Positions 1-6,787 of a stretch of 64,000 bases of DNA are shown here, in pieces. The stretch's first letter is position 1. Each line of letters begins with the position of its first letter. Position numbers and translations under genes: made by a program. Where the stretch lies: assembly GCF_000067165.1 (NCBI RefSeq), contig NC_010162.1, positions 7,571,001 to 7,635,000 on the forward strand, in the 5' to 3' direction. The notes below the pieces were generated by a model. That model saw nothing but the letters and a program-made list of their open reading frames with translations. It had not been told where the DNA came from and made no database searches. The stretch comes from Sorangium cellulosum So ce56 (GTDB lineage Bacteria > Myxococcota_A > Polyangia > Polyangiales > Polyangiaceae).

Positions 1-264
1 CGCGTTGTTGCGCGCCAGCAACGCCTGATCCTCCTCCGAGACGTCCGGGCTCTCGATCCGCGCCGCGCCCGAGGGCAGCACGCAGCCAGCCTTCTTCTCG
101 AAGCACTCGACGGGAGCCTCGGGCGAGTCACCCCCTCCCCCGCCCTGATCCGAGCCGCCTTCGCCCTGGCCTGGGCCGCCGCCTCCCGTGCCCCCACCCT
201 GGGCCGAGCTGCACCCCACCAGAGCTGACATAAGCATGGTCGCCAAGAGAATCGTTGTTCGCAT
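1..264 (-). CDS. Serpin-family lipoprotein, N-terminal part only (runs off left edge)
   Basis: Reading leftwards from an ATG at 264, the frame stays open to base 1 (88 codons). It begins MRTTILLATMLMSALVGCSS, a short signal peptide with a lipobox ending in Cys, then a Gly-rich linker and a Cys-containing segment (VECFEKKAGCVLPSGAAR). This is nearly the same as the N-terminus of the complete serpin lipoprotein at 525-1892, so this is its tandem paralogue; the serpin body lies outside the window. Start and signal are aligned with the downstream copy. Family assignment rests on that similarity. It should be an outer-surface or periplasmic protease inhibitor, anchored by lipid. Confidence 0.85.
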   Translation of the reverse strand, partial: MRTTILLATMLMSALVGCSSAQGGGTGGGGPGQGEGGSDQGGGGGDSPEAPVECFEKKAGCVLPSGAARIESPDVSEEDQALLARNNA

Positions 265-461
265 GGCGCTGGCGGACTGCAGGCACCATGCCAGAGCGCC
301 TCCGCGCGAAAAAACGCGACTTTGGCCTGAAGAACCGCGCGCAGCGGGGGGAATCAGAGACAGACTGTGCCACGATGAGCCGCACGCTGAACCCGAGAGA
401 GAGCTGGGAAATGCGGTTGGCGGCGAATCATGGCTCAGGGGTCGATGAGCCTGTGCCACTC

Positions 462-490
462 CTTGCCAGACACCGGGGTGTCATGGCAAG
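462..490. promoter_or_regulatory. Inverted repeat upstream of the truncated serpin copy
   Basis: A near-perfect hairpin: CTTGCC and GACACC arms pair with GGTGTC and GGCAAG around a two-base centre. It lies about 198 bp upstream of the first serpin start and also just after the stop of the second serpin, so it could be an operator for the first copy or a terminator for the second. No T-run follows on the minus strand, which argues against an intrinsic terminator. A diverged version sits the same distance upstream of the second copy. Confidence 0.4.
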
Positions 491-524
491 GAGCTCTTCC
501 GGCGCCCGAGGGCTTCGCTTCACC

Positions 525-1892
525 TCAGTGCGCTGTCGGATCGTTGACGCGCCCCGCGAAGAGCAGCGCCCCCGTCGGCAGATCGCTGATGAAGAAGAAG
601 AACGGCCGGTCCAGGACGATCTCCGCGGGCTCGGGGAAGAAGCCCGCGCCGGTGGCGGCGATGAGGACCGCTGTCGCCGCCGCGGCCTCGGTCCCGGCCT
701 CGTCCACGTCGATGACCGCCTTGTGGATGACGTCCTGGATCTGGACCCCTCCGCCCGGGATGAGGCCCGAGAAGTCGGCGCTGGGGCCAAAGGCGGCGCC
801 CATGCCCAGATCCACGAGCGCCTTCTTGAGAGAGGCCGAGGTGTCCAACGAGAACTTCGGCATCGTGATATCGACCGACCGCGACTGCGTCGAGGCGATG
901 ATCGTCTCGAGCGCCGCGCCGTCGAGCGACTCCGCCAGCGCGTCCGCGTTCCCCTCGGCAGGCAGGACGAGGAACATCGAGACAGGGGTGCCCGCATAGG
1001 GGATCTCCACCGCTTCCCAGCCGTCGCCGGCGCCGTAGCGCGTCTCCGGCTGCGTGCCGTGCATCATCTGGGCGGTGACGCTCGTTCCGTCCCCGCGCTG
1101 GAACGCGCCGGGCTTCGTCGCGCTCTCGCTGAACGGCGTGTGCCACGCGGCGTCGAAGTAGATCGCGTTGGTGAGCACGAGGAGCGTCTCCGGGGTCACG
1201 TTCTTGTTGAGGAGCTGCGGAATCATGCCCTCCGTCTGGTCCTTCACCCACGCGTTGATGAGGCTCTCGGCCTCGTCCGGCACGGAGAAGTCGGCGAGCC
1301 GCACGCGCGCCCCGTAGTTCTCGCCGAGCACCTTCAAGAACGGCTGTTCGAGCCCGAGATCGATCTGCGACCAGATCGCGTTGGCCGTGTGGAGCCGGAA
1401 GCCGCCTCCCTCGACGTTGCTGGAGCCCTCGGCGCGCTTGCGGAGCTCGAGATCCACGTAGTTGAACGCCGGGTGCAGCCGCTCCTGCGGGAGCTCGAAC
1501 CGCATCGTCGCGGCCATCGCCTGCTCCGTGGTGGTCCGCGCGCCCGCGTACGTCATGGCGAGCGCCGTCGAGATGCTGTAAGGCGAGTAGACGAGGTTCC
1601 CGTTCTCGCTGGGGATCGCGCGGCCGAGGTCGAGCGCGAAGCTCGCGTTGTTGCGCGCCAGCAACACCCGATCCTCCTCCGAGACGACCGGGCTCTCGAT
1701 CCGCGCCGCGTCCGAGGGCAACACGCATCCAGCCTTCTTCTCGAAGCACTCGACGGCCCCGCCGCCCCCTCCCTGGCCCGAGCCGCCCTCTCCCTGATCC
1801 GGGCCACCGCCGCCGGTGCCGCCTCCATCGTTCGAGCTGCACCCCGCGAGAGCCGACATGAGCACGGTCGCCAAGACAATTGATGTTCTCAT
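525..1892 (-). CDS. Serpin (serine protease inhibitor) lipoprotein
   Basis: 455 residues. Residues 1-18 form a lipoprotein signal (MRTSIVLATVLMSALAGC), followed by a Gly-rich linker and then a complete serpin domain from about residue 85. The hinge and reactive-centre loop are visible near the C-terminus (GTEAAAATA at about 400-408, then VLIAATGAGFF), followed by the conserved DRPF strand. Small hinge residues are what an inhibitory serpin needs for loop insertion. If the loop has the usual spacing, P1 is about Thr414 in an Ala/Thr/Gly-rich stretch, which suggests an elastase-like target (inference). The start at 1892 was chosen for the signal peptide; in-frame upstream codons look non-coding. 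It is the second of two tandem copies and is probably exported to block foreign or own proteases. Confidence 0.93.
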   Translation of the reverse strand: MRTSIVLATVLMSALAGCSSNDGGGTGGGGPDQGEGGSGQGGGGGAVECFEKKAGCVLPSDAARIESPVVSEEDRVLLARNNASFALDLGRAIPSENGNLVYSPYSISTALAMTYAGARTTTEQAMAATMRFELPQERLHPAFNYVDLELRKRAEGSSNVEGGGFRLHTANAIWSQIDLGLEQPFLKVLGENYGARVRLADFSVPDEAESLINAWVKDQTEGMIPQLLNKNVTPETLLVLTNAIYFDAAWHTPFSESATKPGAFQRGDGTSVTAQMMHGTQPETRYGAGDGWEAVEIPYAGTPVSMFLVLPAEGNADALAESLDGAALETIIASTQSRSVDITMPKFSLDTSASLKKALVDLGMGAAFGPSADFSGLIPGGGVQIQDVIHKAVIDVDEAGTEAAAATAVLIAATGAGFFPEPAEIVLDRPFFFFISDLPTGALLFAGRVNDPTAH

Positions 1893-2090
1893 GATGCCAG
1901 GGTATTGCAGCCTGCGTGCCAGAGCGCTTTTGCGCCGCAAATCGCACGTTTGTCCCGGGGAGACGCGCACAGCCGGCAAGGCTGGAGCAGATTGTGCCAA
2001 GATGAGCCGAAGGCGGTGCTCACGGGTGAGCCGCGAGGCGCTGGTGGCGGCGAAACCGATGGATCGGCGGGGTGAATGGGTCTGAGCCTC

Positions 2091-2119
2091 CTTGCCAGAC
2101 CCCGTGGTGTGCTGGGAAG
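2091..2119. promoter_or_regulatory. Diverged inverted repeat upstream of the complete serpin gene
   Basis: CTT-CCAG pairs with CTGG-AAG around a loop. It is the counterpart of the hairpin at 462-490 and sits about 199 bp upstream of the serpin start at 1892. The same spacing in both copies shows the duplication included the upstream region. Loop bases changed while much of the outer stem was kept, which is compatible with a regulatory role but does not prove it. It overlaps the leader of the divergent MazF-like gene. Confidence 0.3.
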
Positions 2120-2188
2120 ATCGTGCGGAAGGAGCGGGTTGCGCCGAGGTGCGCCACGGACCATCCTTCGGGCCGACGCGCGAGGCAC

Positions 2189-2584
2189 ATGAAGACGGAC
2201 GCAGGAGAACTGACAGGCACACGCTCGGCGCGGATCGATCGCGGCGACGTGTTCTGGATAGGGCCCGATGACTCGCGGGGACCTGTCCCGAGCTACTCCC
2301 ATCCCCATGTGGTGGTCCAGGACGACGTCTTCAACCACTCGCGCATCACGACCGTGGTCGTGTGCGCGCTGACGTCGAACTTGCACCGGGCGAGCGAGCC
2401 TGGGAACCTCCTGCTCGACGTGGGCGAGGGGAATCTTCCCAGGCAGAGCGTCGTGGTCGTCTCGCAGATCTCCTCGGTCGAGAAGGCCCGCCTGGGCGAG
2501 CGGATCGGGTCGCTCTCCGACGCGCGGGTGGATCAGATCCTGGCCGGCCTGCGCTTCCAGCAGGCGTCGTTCTTCAGGCGGTAG
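2189..2584 (+). CDS. MazF/PemK-family toxin-like protein (probable mRNA interferase)
   Basis: 131 residues if started at the ATG at 2189; an earlier in-frame ATG at 2072 adds an unlikely leader that overlaps the serpin control region. The core matches the MazF/PemK layout: RGDVFWI at the first strand, then HPHVVVQDDVFN, TTVVVCALTSN, and PRQSVVVVSQISSVEK. MazF enzymes cut mRNA at short sequence motifs. No antitoxin reading frame is visible on either side: the upstream 300 bp carry only the divergent serpin leader, and the next gene downstream is a HEAT-repeat protein. It may be a solitary toxin homologue or one with a distant partner. Function is inferred from the family. Confidence 0.75.
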   Translation: MKTDAGELTGTRSARIDRGDVFWIGPDDSRGPVPSYSHPHVVVQDDVFNHSRITTVVVCALTSNLHRASEPGNLLLDVGEGNLPRQSVVVVSQISSVEKARLGERIGSLSDARVDQILAGLRFQQASFFRR

Positions 2585-2666
2585 CGAGGGGGTGCACCTC
2601 ATGGGGCAGGTCGACTTCACCGCGGCTGAAGCGTTGTGCGAGCGCGGCTTCTAGGGAGAAGGATGA

Positions 2667-3407
2667 ATGGCTCACCGCGGTGATCCGGAGGACGCTTTCA
2701 GGACGAGGCTTGCCCAGGATCGGGCGCGCATCGAGGCGGCGATCGAGCGGCTTTCGGGGGAAAAGCCGAAGCCTGAGCGGTTCCTGATCGCGCTGGCCGA
2801 GGCGTGGGGCCGCCCGGTTCACCATCGGAATTGTTTCGGCAGGTGGCTGCCGCCGGTTGCCCCGACCGAGCGTGGCGTGAAGAGCGCTGCGCGCTGGGTG
2901 GCTGCGTCCAATCCTAACGTCCAGCGAGCCGCCCTCTCTGCCCTCGAGAAGGCTGGTGCGGCTGCGCAGCCTGTTCTGGGTGTGGTCGCCGATGCCCTGA
3001 CGAGCAAGGAGCCCGTCGTGCGGCTCGCCGCAGCCCGCGTGCTCGCGCGCGCTGCGCCGTGTCCCGAGCAGGCACCGGCGCTCCGTCGTGCGCTCTCCGA
3101 CGATCTCTTCACCGTGCGCTGGCTGGCGGTGGAGGCGCTCGCGCGCAGCGGCGATGACCACCCGCTGGCGCCCGTCCTTGCGGCGTCGCGTCCCCGGCTC
3201 GACGCCTGGCTCGCTGCCTATCGGCTCGATGGCTGGCTGCGCGCGGTCGCCGCCCTTGGCCGGGATGCGTCCGCCCTGTTGCCCGAGCTGAACGAGCTCC
3301 TGGACCAGACCTCCGGGCCCAGCCGGAGCGACACATCGTGGCACGAATCGAGATTCACGATCGAGCGGCTCGTACGGGAGCTTCGTGCGAACCAGCGTAA
3401 CCCCTGA
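2667..3407 (+). CDS. HEAT-repeat protein
   Basis: 246 residues. The ATG at 2667 follows a good ribosome site (AGGGAGAAGG). The middle of the protein is a run of alpha-helical repeats with the HEAT/PBS-lyase look, such as NVQRAALSALEKAGAAAQPV, EPVVRLAAARVLARA and LFTVRWLAVEALARSGDD, spaced about 35-40 residues apart. Such repeats are protein-binding scaffolds. No catalytic motif or signal peptide is seen, so it should be cytoplasmic. It lies about 80 bp after the MazF-like gene on the same strand, so the two may be co-transcribed, but it does not resemble a MazE antitoxin. Specific role unknown. Confidence 0.75.
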   Translation: MAHRGDPEDAFRTRLAQDRARIEAAIERLSGEKPKPERFLIALAEAWGRPVHHRNCFGRWLPPVAPTERGVKSAARWVAASNPNVQRAALSALEKAGAAAQPVLGVVADALTSKEPVVRLAAARVLARAAPCPEQAPALRRALSDDLFTVRWLAVEALARSGDDHPLAPVLAASRPRLDAWLAAYRLDGWLRAVAALGRDASALLPELNELLDQTSGPSRSDTSWHESRFTIERLVRELRANQRNP

Positions 3408-3453
3408 ACGAGCTCATTCACGGACACGCGAGGCCCTGCCAGCGCCCCCGTCC

Positions 3454-4785
3454 ATGGACAACATGACCACGATCCGACGACCGAGCGCCTGTCTGTGGAC
3501 CGCCGTGCTCGCGCTCTCCGCTGCCGGTTGCGGAGGCGTGGGGAGCACCGCGAGCGCGCCCTGCCCACCCCCCACGCCGCTTCAGGCGGCCTCGTCGATC
3601 GACTCCGCCGGCAAGCCTGGCCGCACGAAGCTCAGCGTGGCCCTCGTCCCCTGGATTCCAGACGCCGCCGGCGATGACTTCGCGTCCCTGCGAACGATGA
3701 TCGAGGACGGGTTCGAATCGCAGCATGCGGCGATCGATCTCGACCTGCGCCTCGTCAAGTCCGATGACAGCTACCGCAATCCGGCGCGCCTCGCCGGATG
3801 GCTCGCGTCCGGTCGCCACGATCTCGTCGAGATCGACACCGTGGTGCTGGGGGATCTGATCGACGCCGACGTCCTTGAGCCGTGGCCTTCCGTGCCGGAG
3901 CGCGACTACCTCGCCGCAGCCAGATCAGCCAGCACCGAGATCGACCGAAGCGGCAAGTCCGTCTGGTGGGGTGTACCCCATCTCAGCTGCGGGTTCTTCC
4001 TGGTCACGAGGTCCGAGAAGCTCGACGCCGCTTCCAGCATCGCCGGCCTCGTGAAGGCCGCGCGCGAGAGCGGGAAGCCCCTCCTCGGGAATTTCGCGAG
4101 CAGCTGGGATCTACCCGCCCTCTACCTGAACGCGCGTGTCGACAACGGGCTCGATGCCACCAGCCCGCTGGCCCTGAGCAACGCCGTGAAGCCACCCCTT
4201 CACGCCGGCAGCACAGCGGCGCTCAAGCAGCTCGCCGAGCTCTGTCGGCAGGGTGACAGGAACCCTTGCATCGACGGCACGTACGACGAGACGCTGGAGG
4301 GTCCTGTCGAGGAGTTCGTGAAGGGCAGCGCGATCGGGTACTGGGGATACAGCGAGCGCCTGCATCGGACCGTCACGCTCATGAAGGCGCAGGGCCTGCC
4401 CGTCGAGGGGCTGCGCGTGTCGACGATCCCGCTCGGCACCAGCGCCACGCCGCTCCTGTTCACCGACGCCTTCGTGCGGCGCAAGGGATGCTCCGGCGAC
4501 CCAGCCTGCAACGCCGCGGCCGCCGCGTGGGCGGAGTTCATCACCCGCGACGACGTGATGCGCGATCTGCTCATCTCCAGGGATGCCGGGCCGACCGCGG
4601 TGCCGCGCTACCTGTTGCCGGCCACGAGCTCGGCGTTCCAGGCCGAGCCGATAGCCAGGGACGCCCTCTACGCCGCGCTTCGTCCTCTGGCCCAGTCGGG
4701 GAGATCCTTTCCGTCGCACGCGTCGATGTACGAGCGGCGGAGCGCGCTCGCGCACCTGCTCGAGACCCAGCTCGCGGCGCGCTGA
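3454..4785 (+). CDS. Thiaminase-I-like lipoprotein with periplasmic-binding-protein fold
   Basis: 443 residues from the ATG at 3454 (ATG at 3463 is an alternative). The N-terminus has a signal with lipobox SAAGC (Cys26). The body looks like a type-2 solute-binding fold: LSVALVPWIPDA at the first strand and a long two-lobed region. Two spots resemble thiaminase I (thiamine pyridinylase): a Cys in VPHLSCGFFL (about Cys179) and a Glu in GYWGYSERL (about Glu301). The enzyme's nucleophile and base are a Cys and a Glu with similar spacing and context. Thiaminase I replaces the thiazole of thiamine with another nucleophile. Alternatively it may be a plain sugar or thiamine-binding lipoprotein. No transporter genes lie beside it. 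The match is from memory of the motif, so moderate confidence. Confidence 0.55.
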   Translation: MDNMTTIRRPSACLWTAVLALSAAGCGGVGSTASAPCPPPTPLQAASSIDSAGKPGRTKLSVALVPWIPDAAGDDFASLRTMIEDGFESQHAAIDLDLRLVKSDDSYRNPARLAGWLASGRHDLVEIDTVVLGDLIDADVLEPWPSVPERDYLAAARSASTEIDRSGKSVWWGVPHLSCGFFLVTRSEKLDAASSIAGLVKAARESGKPLLGNFASSWDLPALYLNARVDNGLDATSPLALSNAVKPPLHAGSTAALKQLAELCRQGDRNPCIDGTYDETLEGPVEEFVKGSAIGYWGYSERLHRTVTLMKAQGLPVEGLRVSTIPLGTSATPLLFTDAFVRRKGCSGDPACNAAAAAWAEFITRDDVMRDLLISRDAGPTAVPRYLLPATSSAFQAEPIARDALYAALRPLAQSGRSFPSHASMYERRSALAHLLETQLAAR

Positions 4786-4831
4786 GGCATGTCGCTCGAG
4801 AGGCTGGTCGACCCGCAGCGGGCCGTATTAG

Positions 4832-4864
4832 TTGCATTGACAACCAGATCCTTTGCGGTAGGAT
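4832..4864 (+). promoter_or_regulatory. Probable promoter and operator of the MarR-type regulator gene
   Basis: The segment holds TTGCATTGACAACC (4832-4845), whose GTTG and CAAC ends form an imperfect inverted repeat. Inside it is a -35-like TTGACA (4837-4842), followed 16 bp later by TAGGAT (4859-4864), a fair -10. Transcription would start only a few bases before the ATG at 4873, so the message could be almost leaderless. The same 14-base motif recurs before the next gene at 5381, which fits an operator bound by the MarR protein (inference). Confidence 0.5.
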
Positions 4865-4872
4865 CGGCCATC

Positions 4873-5337
4873 ATGCGCGACCAATTCACGGCCGACGGGG
4901 GGATCGTCCTCGACAACGCGCTCAGCTACTGGGTGGCGCGCGTCTACCTCGCTTCCCGCGCCGCGATGTACCGGCGCTTCCGCGCGCACGGCGTCGAGAT
5001 CACGCCCGAGCAATGGATGGTCCTCGTCCGCCTGTGGGAGCAGGAGGGCGTCACGCAGACGCACCTGGCCGAGCGCACCTTCCGGGACGTGCCCACGATG
5101 AGCCGGATCCTCGCGCTCATGGAGCGCGACGGGCTGGTCGAGCGCCGGCTCGACCCGACGGACCGGCGCGCCCGTCTCGTCTACCTCACCGCGCGCGGGC
5201 GAACGCTGCGCAAGGCCCTGTCGGGCGAGGCCATGGCCCTCGTGGACACGCTGCGCACCGGCATCCCGGAGGAGGATCTCCTCACGACCCGGCGCACGCT
5301 GCAGCGCATCCTCGCGAACCTCGAGCCCGAGGGCTGA
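4873..5337 (+). CDS. MarR-family transcriptional regulator
   Basis: 154 residues from the ATG at 4873; an in-frame ATG at 4789 would read through the promoter motif and is less likely. The winged helix is clear: ITPEQWMVLVRLWEQEGVTQ, then HLAERTFRDVPTMSRILALM (recognition helix) and the wing with RRLDPTDRRARLVYLTARG. MarR proteins bind as dimers to short palindromes and usually repress their own gene and a neighbour. The AhpD-like gene 75 bp downstream has the same upstream motif and is the obvious target. No Cys at a position typical of OhrR-type peroxide sensing is seen near the N-terminus, so the ligand is unknown. Confidence 0.9.
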   Translation: MRDQFTADGGIVLDNALSYWVARVYLASRAAMYRRFRAHGVEITPEQWMVLVRLWEQEGVTQTHLAERTFRDVPTMSRILALMERDGLVERRLDPTDRRARLVYLTARGRTLRKALSGEAMALVDTLRTGIPEEDLLTTRRTLQRILANLEPEG

Positions 5338-5380
5338 AGGTAGCCCCGCCGCCCGCGGAGCCTTTTTCATCGCCAATTAA

Positions 5381-5394
5381 TTGCATAGACAACC
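5381..5394 (+). promoter_or_regulatory. Second copy of the putative MarR operator motif
   Basis: TTGCATAGACAACC differs at a single base from the motif at 4832-4845. It lies 19 bp before the start of the AhpD-like gene, flanked by AATT on both sides, close to that gene's ribosome site. A repressor bound here would block transcription or the early transcript. Repetition in front of two adjacent genes supports a shared operator. Confidence 0.45.
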
Positions 5395-5412
5395 AATTCA
5401 GGAGACACCTGC

Positions 5413-5952
5413 ATGAGCCAGACCGCTGCTTCCCCTCACTTTCCTGCGCACACGCTCCACACGGCGCCCGCGGCGGCCCGCCCCGCGCTGGAGCGGGCCT
5501 CGCGGAAGTTCGGCATCCTGCCGCTGCCCTTGGCGCGCTTCGCGACCTCGCCGCTGCTGGTCCGCGCCTTCGATGAGCTCCTCGCGGTCTTCGAGGGGGC
5601 CACGCTCTCGCCGGTGGAGCGCGAGGTGGTGGTGATGGTCGTCGCCGGCGAGAACGGCTGTGATCTCTGCCGCACGATGCACCGCGGGCTGCTCCTCCGC
5701 GCGGGGGCTTCCCCCGAGGTCGCCGCGGCGCTGTTCGAGCGAAGGCCGGCGCCCGACGCGCGCCTCCAGGCGCTCGCGGCGTTCACCGAGGCGACGCTGC
5801 GCGAGCGGGGCCAGGTGCCGGACGCCGATCTCGACGCCTTCCTCCGCGCGGGCTTCACCGCCGAGCAGGCCCTCGAGGTGATCGTCGGCATCGGCACAAC
5901 CACGCTGTCGACGTTCGCGAACCGGATGACCCGCTCCCACGCGCTGCGCTGA
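5413..5952 (+). CDS. Carboxymuconolactone decarboxylase / AhpD-like family protein
   Basis: 179 residues, ATG at 5413 preceded by AGGAG. The family motif E-x2-C-x2-C-x3-H is intact (ENGCDLCRTMH), which in AhpD-type proteins carries a redox-active Cys pair that reduces peroxides. Around it are the family helices: LSPVEREVVVMVVAGENGC before it and FTAEQALEVIVGIGTTTLS near the C-terminus. No signal peptide, so cytoplasmic. It follows the MarR regulator and shares its upstream motif, which suggests induction by a compound or oxidant sensed by MarR. The true substrate cannot be told from sequence. Confidence 0.88.
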   Translation: MSQTAASPHFPAHTLHTAPAAARPALERASRKFGILPLPLARFATSPLLVRAFDELLAVFEGATLSPVEREVVVMVVAGENGCDLCRTMHRGLLLRAGASPEVAAALFERRPAPDARLQALAAFTEATLRERGQVPDADLDAFLRAGFTAEQALEVIVGIGTTTLSTFANRMTRSHALR

Positions 5953-5998
5953 TCGCACCGAAGCGCGGGGCGTGAGAGCGGAAGCGCCTAGGTGATCT

Positions 5999-6054
5999 CG
6001 CGTTGGTCTCCTTGACAAGGCGGGGGAAGCGTCAGGTACGCTGGCTCTCCACGA
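5999..6054 (+). promoter_or_regulatory. Promoter-bearing 56-bp repeat, copy 1
   Basis: This 56-bp stretch begins CGCGTTGGTCTCCTTGACAA and is repeated with few changes at 8261-8316. It contains a consensus -35 TTGACA (6012-6017) and a -10-like TACGCT (6037-6042) with a 19-bp spacer, slightly long. The start codon of the next gene is at 6080, so a short leader would be made. Conservation between the copies is strongest over the promoter elements. Confidence 0.55.
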
Positions 6055-6079
6055 CAGAAGGATTCGAGGTGACAGGTGT

Positions 6080-6634
6080 ATGACCGCGCAAATCGGTGAC
6101 GACGTCGCCTATGCGGGCGCTGACTGGTGCCTGGCGGGCGTGAACGGCGGCGAGCTGTTCGACCCGGCGAGCTACGGACTTCGTGTTCGCCCGGCGAGCA
6201 CCGCGTGCTGGCGTGGCTTCGTCTGTCGCTATGGGCTTCGCGACAACGCCCTGTACCTCGAGGGCCTGGACGTCGCGCTCGAAGGCGAAGCTCCTCCCCT
6301 GTTGGACAAGATGCCGCAGAAGCCGAAGGAGCCCCTGGGATTCACGGCCGCCTACGAAGGCATCGGGCTCCACGTCCCGTTCAGCGGCGGCCTGCTTCTC
6401 GCGCGCGACTTCTTGCTCGAACTCTATGTTCACATGGGCTTCCACCCGGCGTGGAAATACGCCCACGTCCTCGAGGTGGAGCTCGAGGCGGGACGCATCT
6501 CGCGCGTCACCGACTGCTCGAAGGCGATGGCCGACATCCGCAGCCGCGTCGCGGGCACGGATGAGCCAGGCCCGGGGAGCTCCCACGAGGAGATCGAGGC
6601 GTGGGTCGAGCGTGCCTTTTCCCGCAAGTACTGA
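6080..6634 (+). CDS. Conserved-looking hypothetical protein
   Basis: 184 residues, starting at ATG 6080 just downstream of the promoter repeat. I do not recognise a named family. The N-terminal half has a dense pattern of aromatic, Cys and Gly residues (GVNGGELFDPASYGL, STACWRGFVCRYGLRD) that looks like a compact globular domain; the middle has two hydrophobic strands (GIGLHVPFSGGLLLARDFLL). No signal peptide or membrane helix. The next gene is the SPFH-domain protein 153 bp downstream, and the two may form one unit. Function unknown. Confidence 0.7.
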   Translation: MTAQIGDDVAYAGADWCLAGVNGGELFDPASYGLRVRPASTACWRGFVCRYGLRDNALYLEGLDVALEGEAPPLLDKMPQKPKEPLGFTAAYEGIGLHVPFSGGLLLARDFLLELYVHMGFHPAWKYAHVLEVELEAGRISRVTDCSKAMADIRSRVAGTDEPGPGSSHEEIEAWVERAFSRKY

Positions 6635-6676
6635 CGCTCCATTCCGGATCGGCACTGCGCTCCATTCCGGATCGGC
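6635..6676. repeat. Direct repeat, 19-bp unit twice
   Basis: CGCTCCATTCCGGATCGGC occurs at 6635-6653 and again at 6658-6676, a 23-bp period, directly after the stop of the preceding gene. About two helical turns apart, it could be a binding site or simply slippage. The rest of the 150-bp gap to the SPFH gene shows nothing else clear. Confidence 0.6.
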
Positions 6677-6787
6677 GCCTCGCCTGTCGCGGGTCGCCGG
6701 CGCGCGGCGCGGCCCCGGAACGCCTCGTTCACCGTGTCTCCTGCCTGGCCCGCTTCCTGCGAAAGCCGTTCTCGCGAGGTAGAGGTC

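Noticed and set aside
360..380. Sigma-54-like TGGCAC upstream of both serpin copies
   Set aside because: The GC of the -12 element is missing or at the wrong distance (about 8 instead of 10 bases between GG and GC).
255..1883. Plus-strand open frame over the serpin gene
   Set aside because: Arg/Glu-rich shadow of the serpin on the other strand.
5338..5380. Possible terminator after marR (small G+C hairpin then TTTTT)
   Set aside because: The stem is only about four pairs and the T-run is separated from it, so it is too weak to call.
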